16,792 nt of DNA from an uncultured Verrucomicrobiae bacterium (GTDB lineage: Bacteria > Verrucomicrobiota > Verrucomicrobiia > Palsa-1439): the NCBI GenBank assembly GCA_937927265.1, contig CALBCO010000183.1, positions 1 to 16,792 on the forward strand. Direction: 5' to 3'. The position numbers and the translations under genes were made by a program. The first letter of the stretch is position 1. Every line of letters starts with the position of its first letter. The notes under the pieces were generated by a model that worked only from the letters and a program-made list of their open reading frames with translations, ran no database searches and had not been told where the DNA came from. Shown here piece by piece: positions 13,750-16,792 of the stretch.

Positions 13750-14037
13750 ATGGCTCAAAATGGAATAGTGGAACTGCCCGCGACGAACACGGATGTGGCG
13801 CTGGCGTCGCCGTGGAACGTGATTGTTGAGAACGATCCGATCAACTTGATGAGTTATGTGACGTTGGTGTTCCAGCGCGTGTTCGGCTATCCGCGGACCC
13901 AGGCAGAGAAGTTGATGCTCGAGGTGCATACCAAAGGCCGCGCCATCGTCTGGTCTGGCGGCCGCGAACAGGCGGAGATGTACGTCCACCAATTGCACGG
14001 TTACCAACTGCTGGCTCGAATGGAGAAGGTGGAGTGA
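13750..14037 (+). CDS. clpS: ATP-dependent Clp protease adaptor ClpS
   Basis: ClpS recognises N-degron substrates (bulky hydrophobic N-termini) and delivers them to the ClpA/ClpC-ClpP protease. The protein is 95 residues. The core is WNVIVENDPINLMSYVTLVF (22-41), with Asn28-Asp29 for binding the substrate alpha-amino group; KLMLEVHTKGRAIV (54-67) contains His60, equivalent to the conserved pocket His. Pro at the third position (NDP, not NDD) and the NLMSYVT sequence resemble actinobacterial ClpS more than the enterobacterial type. ATG 13750 is preferred: upstream in-frame codons lie in the repeat and promoter. It overlaps the next gene by one base (TGATG), so the two are translationally coupled. 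Neither clpA nor clpC is adjacent. Confidence 0.94.
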   Translation: MAQNGIVELPATNTDVALASPWNVIVENDPINLMSYVTLVFQRVFGYPRTQAEKLMLEVHTKGRAIVWSGGREQAEMYVHQLHGYQLLARMEKVE

Positions 14038-14537
14038 TGAGGCTTTTGCAGATTGAACCTGCCGACGAGAAGCATCTGCGGATACGCGGGTTGGATCGGA
14101 TGCTATGTGGTTGCTTGGACGAATTGCCGCGGTTGTTGGAGCAGGGCGACCGGCCACCCGCCCGGCAACGGTTGTATCCCGACCCGTTCCGGTCCGATGC
14201 GTCCGCCAACGAGGAATGGCATCGGCTGATGGACTCCGACCTGCGCCATCTGTTTGTCACGGCTGGCGAAATTGTGGCACGGGACCTGGCTCGGTTGGAA
14301 CCAGACCCGGCTCAGCCACACCGCAAGCAATTGCTGCTGCCAGTCGCTCATCTCAACGCCTGGATCAGCGCGTTGAATCAGGCCCGGTTGATTTTAGGTG
14401 AACAATTCGCCGTGACCGAAGCGGAAATGAGACGAGAGGAGCTCCACCCGGAGCGCGAGCAGGATGTCGCCTTATTCAAGATTCACGTTCTCGGCTATCT
14501 CCTGCAATTGTTGGTGGAACACGCCCGCCCGCGCTAG
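14037..14537 (+). CDS. DUF2017-like protein coupled to ClpS
   Basis: This 166-residue, probably cytoplasmic protein is mostly alpha-helical and acidic-basic mixed, with no signal peptide or membrane segment. NEEWHRLMDSDLRHLF (about 58-73) and HLNAWISALNQARLILGEQF (about 104-123) resemble the DUF2017 family, which in Actinobacteria is usually encoded directly after clpS. I infer membership from these segments, length and gene order; molecular function is not established. The start is ATG 14037, sharing its A with the TGA of clpS; a GTG one codon earlier is also in frame. The stop is TAG and the sigma-factor gene converges 34 nt away. By context it may act with ClpS in substrate delivery or its regulation. 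Confidence 0.75.
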   Translation: MRLLQIEPADEKHLRIRGLDRMLCGCLDELPRLLEQGDRPPARQRLYPDPFRSDASANEEWHRLMDSDLRHLFVTAGEIVARDLARLEPDPAQPHRKQLLLPVAHLNAWISALNQARLILGEQFAVTEAEMRREELHPEREQDVALFKIHVLGYLLQLLVEHARPR

Positions 14538-14571
14538 CCAAGGGGACGGCGCACGCGACCTACTCGGCCGG

Positions 14572-15423
14572 TCAGCTCAGTGAGAAACGGATGGCGTCTT
14601 GTCTGGCTTTGGCGCGACGAAGTTTGGCGAGCGCCACATCCTGAATCTGTCGGATGCGTTCGCGTGAGACTTTGAAGCGCCGGCCCACTTCTTCCAGTGT
14701 ACGTGGAGCTTGGCCGTCGAGGCCGAACCGTTTGGTGATGATTTCCGCCTCGCGTGGGGTGAGTTCTTTCAACAGAGCGCGGATTTCTCCCCCCAGATGC
14801 CGGTCGCACAGGGTTTCATACGGGTCGGCTGCGCGGTCATCGCCGATGATTTCGAGGAGTTGCGCGGAATCGGCGTCGGGGCCGACAGCGGCGTCAAGGC
14901 TGAGCGGGGCGGTGCAAATGGTTCGGAGCTGGTCCACTTTCTCGGCCGGCAGGTTGAGCAGGCGGCCCAACTCAGCAGCCGTCGGGTCGCGCCCCAGTCG
15001 TTCGCTCAAGGCGAAACCAGTGCGCTTGAGTTGGCTGATCTTTTCCGTGACGTGGACGGGCAGCCGGATGAGCTTGGACTGGTTGGAGAGGGCGCGGCGG
15101 ATGGCCTGTTTGATCCACCAAGCGGCGTAGGTGGAAAACTTGGCGCCTTTGCGGGGATCAAAGTGCTCAACGGCTTTCATCAGGCCGATGTTGCCTTCGC
15201 TGATCAGGTCGAGCAACGGCAGGCCGAGGTTGGCGTAGTCATTGGCGATTTTGACCACCAGACGCAAGTTGGCCTTGATCATCTGCTCGCGAGCTTTGGC
15301 ATCACCACGACGGATCCTCTTTGCAAGAGCCGTTTCTTCTTGGGGAGTCAATAACGGGATGCGGCCGATCTCGCGAAGGTAGGTCTCGATTCCATTGCCG
15401 TTGGTTGTTTGCTCGGTCTTCAT
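14572..15423 (-). CDS. Sigma-70 family factor lacking region 1.1 (group 2-like)
   Basis: This is a 281-residue RNA polymerase specificity subunit. Region 1.2 is ETYLREIGRIPLLTPQEE (13-30). Region 2 covers about 50-112: NLRLVVKIAN, LDLISEGNIGLMKAVEHFD and FSTYAAWWIKQAIRRAL, the last being the -10-recognising and melting part. Region 3 is about 125-170. Region 4 starts at LTPREAEII (219), with the -35-binding helix-turn-helix TLEEVGRRFKVSRERIRQI (240-258). It lacks the acidic region 1.1 and the large non-conserved insert of primary RpoD, so it is more likely an RpoS/SigB-type alternative factor with primary-like promoter specificity. ATG 15423 is used; the longer frame (15456) adds unconserved residues. 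The Nudix gene ends 39 nt upstream on the same strand. Confidence 0.9.
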   Translation of the reverse strand: MKTEQTTNGNGIETYLREIGRIPLLTPQEETALAKRIRRGDAKAREQMIKANLRLVVKIANDYANLGLPLLDLISEGNIGLMKAVEHFDPRKGAKFSTYAAWWIKQAIRRALSNQSKLIRLPVHVTEKISQLKRTGFALSERLGRDPTAAELGRLLNLPAEKVDQLRTICTAPLSLDAAVGPDADSAQLLEIIGDDRAADPYETLCDRHLGGEIRALLKELTPREAEIITKRFGLDGQAPRTLEEVGRRFKVSRERIRQIQDVALAKLRRAKARQDAIRFSLS

Positions 15424-15462
15424 GGCCGTTATCTGCCCCGTGCACCTTTGATGCACACGAAG

Positions 15463-16002
15463 TTAGACAACCGGAGCAGGCAATGTGCTCAATTCGCCGA
15501 ACGGGAAAACACGCCAAATGGCCAAAAACGACGGAGCAAACTTGTCGGGTTGGCTCAGGATGTGTGCGCGCAGGTCCGAAAGCGGCCAAAATTGCCCGCC
15601 CGCCAGCTCAACGGGATTGATGACCGGCCGATACGACCCGTGCAGGCCATACACCCAGACGAATTCCCGCCCGGTTTCCGCGCTGGCCGCAAGAGAGAAT
15701 CGCCGCCGTAATTGCCCGGCCGGCACAATCAATCCAATTTCCTCCTGCAGTTCCCGGACAGCCGCCGCCAGGTAGCTCTCCCCGGTGGCGAGGTGGCCGG
15801 AGGCGCTGGAGTCATAGCAGCCGGGAAAAGTCTCTTTGCTTGTTGCTCGTTGCTGGACAAACAGTTGGCCGGCATCGTTGAACAGCCAGACATGGACCGC
15901 GCGATGGTTGAGTCCCCGCGCATGGACCACCGCGCGCGGGGCTTGGCCAATCACGCGGTTCTGGTCATCCACCACATCGAAGATTTCGTCGGTATGGATC
16001 AT
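15463..16002 (-). CDS. Nudix hydrolase, isopentenyl-diphosphate isomerase/YfcD-like
   Basis: This 179-residue cytoplasmic enzyme cleaves nucleoside diphosphates linked to other groups, or a related substrate. The 23-residue Nudix box runs from Gly69 to Leu91 (GHLATGESYL, then AAAVRELQEEIGL) and has the Arg-Glu and Glu-Glu residues that bind metal. The N-terminal EIFDVVDDQNRVIG (6-19) and CYDSSASGHL (62-71) are characteristic of the YfcD/Idi-like branch. Isomerase activity is not implied. The ATG at 16002 fits the family N-terminus. Only 1 nt plus a short T-rich run separates it from the upstream terminator, so it has no obvious promoter of its own. The sigma-factor gene follows 39 nt downstream and could be cotranscribed. 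Confidence 0.9.
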   Translation of the reverse strand: MIHTDEIFDVVDDQNRVIGQAPRAVVHARGLNHRAVHVWLFNDAGQLFVQQRATSKETFPGCYDSSASGHLATGESYLAAAVRELQEEIGLIVPAGQLRRRFSLAASAETGREFVWVYGLHGSYRPVINPVELAGGQFWPLSDLRAHILSQPDKFAPSFLAIWRVFPFGELSTLPAPVV

Positions 16003-16003
16003 G

Positions 16004-16039
16004 GGAAAAGAGAAGCCCCCCGGCGGACCGGGGGGCTTC
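16004..16039 (-). terminator. Strong hairpin with T-rich tail after the outer-membrane gene
   Basis: A perfect 12-bp stem, GAAGCCCCCCGG (16012-16023) with CCGGGGGGCTTC (16028-16039), encloses a 4-nt loop. On the minus strand it is followed by TCTCTTTTCC, a fair U-rich tail. It lies 25 nt after the TAG of the barrel-protein gene and ends immediately before the Nudix start codon. Confidence 0.8.
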
Positions 16040-16064
16040 CTGCAATCACGCTCTGGTCAACCGA

Positions 16065-16792
16065 CTAGAACTTGACGTTGATTTCACCGCGCACCATGTG
16101 AGCGACAGCGTCAATCCCTCCTTGTGAAAGTAACAAAAATGAGGCCTGTTCGCGCACAGCCTTGTCAGGCAGGAACGCTGCATACACCAGTTGGCAGCGC
16201 ACGTCCTTGCTGTAGTCATAACCCAAGATGGCGTCGATTTCCCAACCGACTTCACGGGTGTCATTACCCAGTGAGTAGATGCCCGTCAACCCACTGCCGA
16301 TGTTTGGATTGCTCAGGACGAACCCATCCCGATCTGCTTTGAGATAGTAGTAAGCCTGCAGGGCCAACGACGTGTTTTCGGCCGGCTTGAGGCTTCCACC
16401 TACGTTGAAGATGTGGATGTTGGACAGCAAGGGATGGAACAGATAGCCGTTATACCCATCTGTGTAGTCCATCCAAGGGCGGAAGTAGCCTCGCTCATCC
16501 CTGCCACCGCCGGAAGCATGGGTATAGCTGGCATTGACTGCTGGCGACCATTGCCGATTTTGCAGGCTGAACTTCCCACCCACATTCACGAGGTAAGCGT
16601 TGATTTGTTCATCAGCCCACCGACCATCCGCACCGCATTGATAGGCACCCTCAAACCAAGTCTGGAGACTTTCGGTCAGATTCAGATCTCCACGAAGGCC
16701 AATAATGGTGGATGAAGCCCCCGCGATCGTTGCCGGCATCCAAGGAATCGTCCCCAGACCCAGCAAATCAGCATGGTTCTCAATGTGTCCCA
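16065..16792 (-). CDS. Outer-membrane beta-barrel protein, C-terminal part (alginate-export-like)
   Basis: The frame is open from the right edge (first visible residues GHIENHADLLGLGTIPW) to TAG at 16067-16065, about 241 residues. It is the C-terminal part of a larger protein. Alternating hydrophobic/polar strands, many Tyr, Trp and Gly residues (for example ALQAYYYLKADRDG and VGWEIDAILGYDYSKDV) and the terminal Phe of GEINVKF are features of Gram-negative outer-membrane barrels. The segments AVNASYTHASGGGRDERGYF and LFHPLLSNIHIFNVGG resemble the alginate-export/AlgE-like porin family; this assignment is moderate and the substrate is unknown. The N-terminus, including any signal peptide, is outside the window. 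A terminator follows. Confidence 0.75.
   Translation of the reverse strand, partial: GHIENHADLLGLGTIPWMPATIAGASSTIIGLRGDLNLTESLQTWFEGAYQCGADGRWADEQINAYLVNVGGKFSLQNRQWSPAVNASYTHASGGGRDERGYFRPWMDYTDGYNGYLFHPLLSNIHIFNVGGSLKPAENTSLALQAYYYLKADRDGFVLSNPNIGSGLTGIYSLGNDTREVGWEIDAILGYDYSKDVRCQLVYAAFLPDKAVREQASFLLLSQGGIDAVAHMVRGEINVKF

Noticed and set aside
15440..15456. Small palindrome GTGCA/TGCAC before the sigma-factor gene as a terminator or operator
   Set aside because: The stem is only 5 bp, there is no T tract, and it does not relate clearly to any promoter element.

Overview
The window is about 16.8 kb of GC-rich chromosomal DNA from a Gram-negative bacterium. It holds ordinary housekeeping genes on both strands, and I see no tRNA, rRNA, insertion sequence, prophage or CRISPR array. 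Three things point (by inference) to the PVC superphylum, probably Verrucomicrobiota. A GreA-type elongation factor carries a very long N-terminal extension of the kind known from Chlamydiae. An outer-membrane beta-barrel protein is present. The spacers contain GC-rich hairpin repeats of a type I associate with verrucomicrobial genomes. Assignment to a genus is not possible from the sequence alone.

Layout, left to right. (1) 1-2082, minus: a beta-class site-specific DNA methyltransferase followed 2 nt later by a second gene cut off by the window edge, so this is the start of a modification or restriction-modification operon. (2) 2083-2494: a 412-nt gene-free spacer with four consecutive perfect hairpins. 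(3) 2495-4236, minus: a sugar-kinase-like phosphotransferase and ruvA. (4) 4237-4738: a 502-nt gene-free spacer with copy A of an interspersed repeat. (5) 4739-5929, minus: a four-helix membrane protein with an internal duplication. (6) 6026-7030, plus: a Gfo/Idh/MocA oxidoreductase whose 3' end overlaps by 30 bp the convergent 7001-8434 gene, an ATP-cone/uridine-kinase-like fusion. (7) 8524-9114, plus: a typical 2-Cys peroxiredoxin with a strong terminator. (8) 9173-10210, minus: trpD, possibly preceded by a small overlapping ORF. (9) 10429-11235, plus: a membrane-anchored coiled-coil-like protein interrupted by one in-frame TAG. (10) 11327-13492, minus: the giant GreA-domain protein, diverging from (11) 13750-14537, plus: clpS and a DUF2017-like gene; copy B of the interspersed repeat lies between their promoters. 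(12) 14572-15423, minus: a short sigma-70-family factor. (13) 15463-16002, minus: a Nudix hydrolase. (14) 16065 to the right edge, minus: the C-terminal part of an outer-membrane barrel protein.

Functional themes are information processing (methyltransferase, RuvA, GreA, sigma factor), protein turnover (ClpS plus DUF2017), metabolism (TrpD, sugar and nucleoside kinases, oxidoreductase, Nudix) and peroxide defence. No single new multi-gene system stands out. The most unusual signals are the recurrent placement of promoter -10 boxes only 6-7 nt before start codons (likely leaderless mRNAs), the many perfect hairpins with exactly 4-nt loops, the repeat family shared by two distant spacers, an inverted repeat framing the -10 of the greA-like gene, and the amber-interrupted gene.
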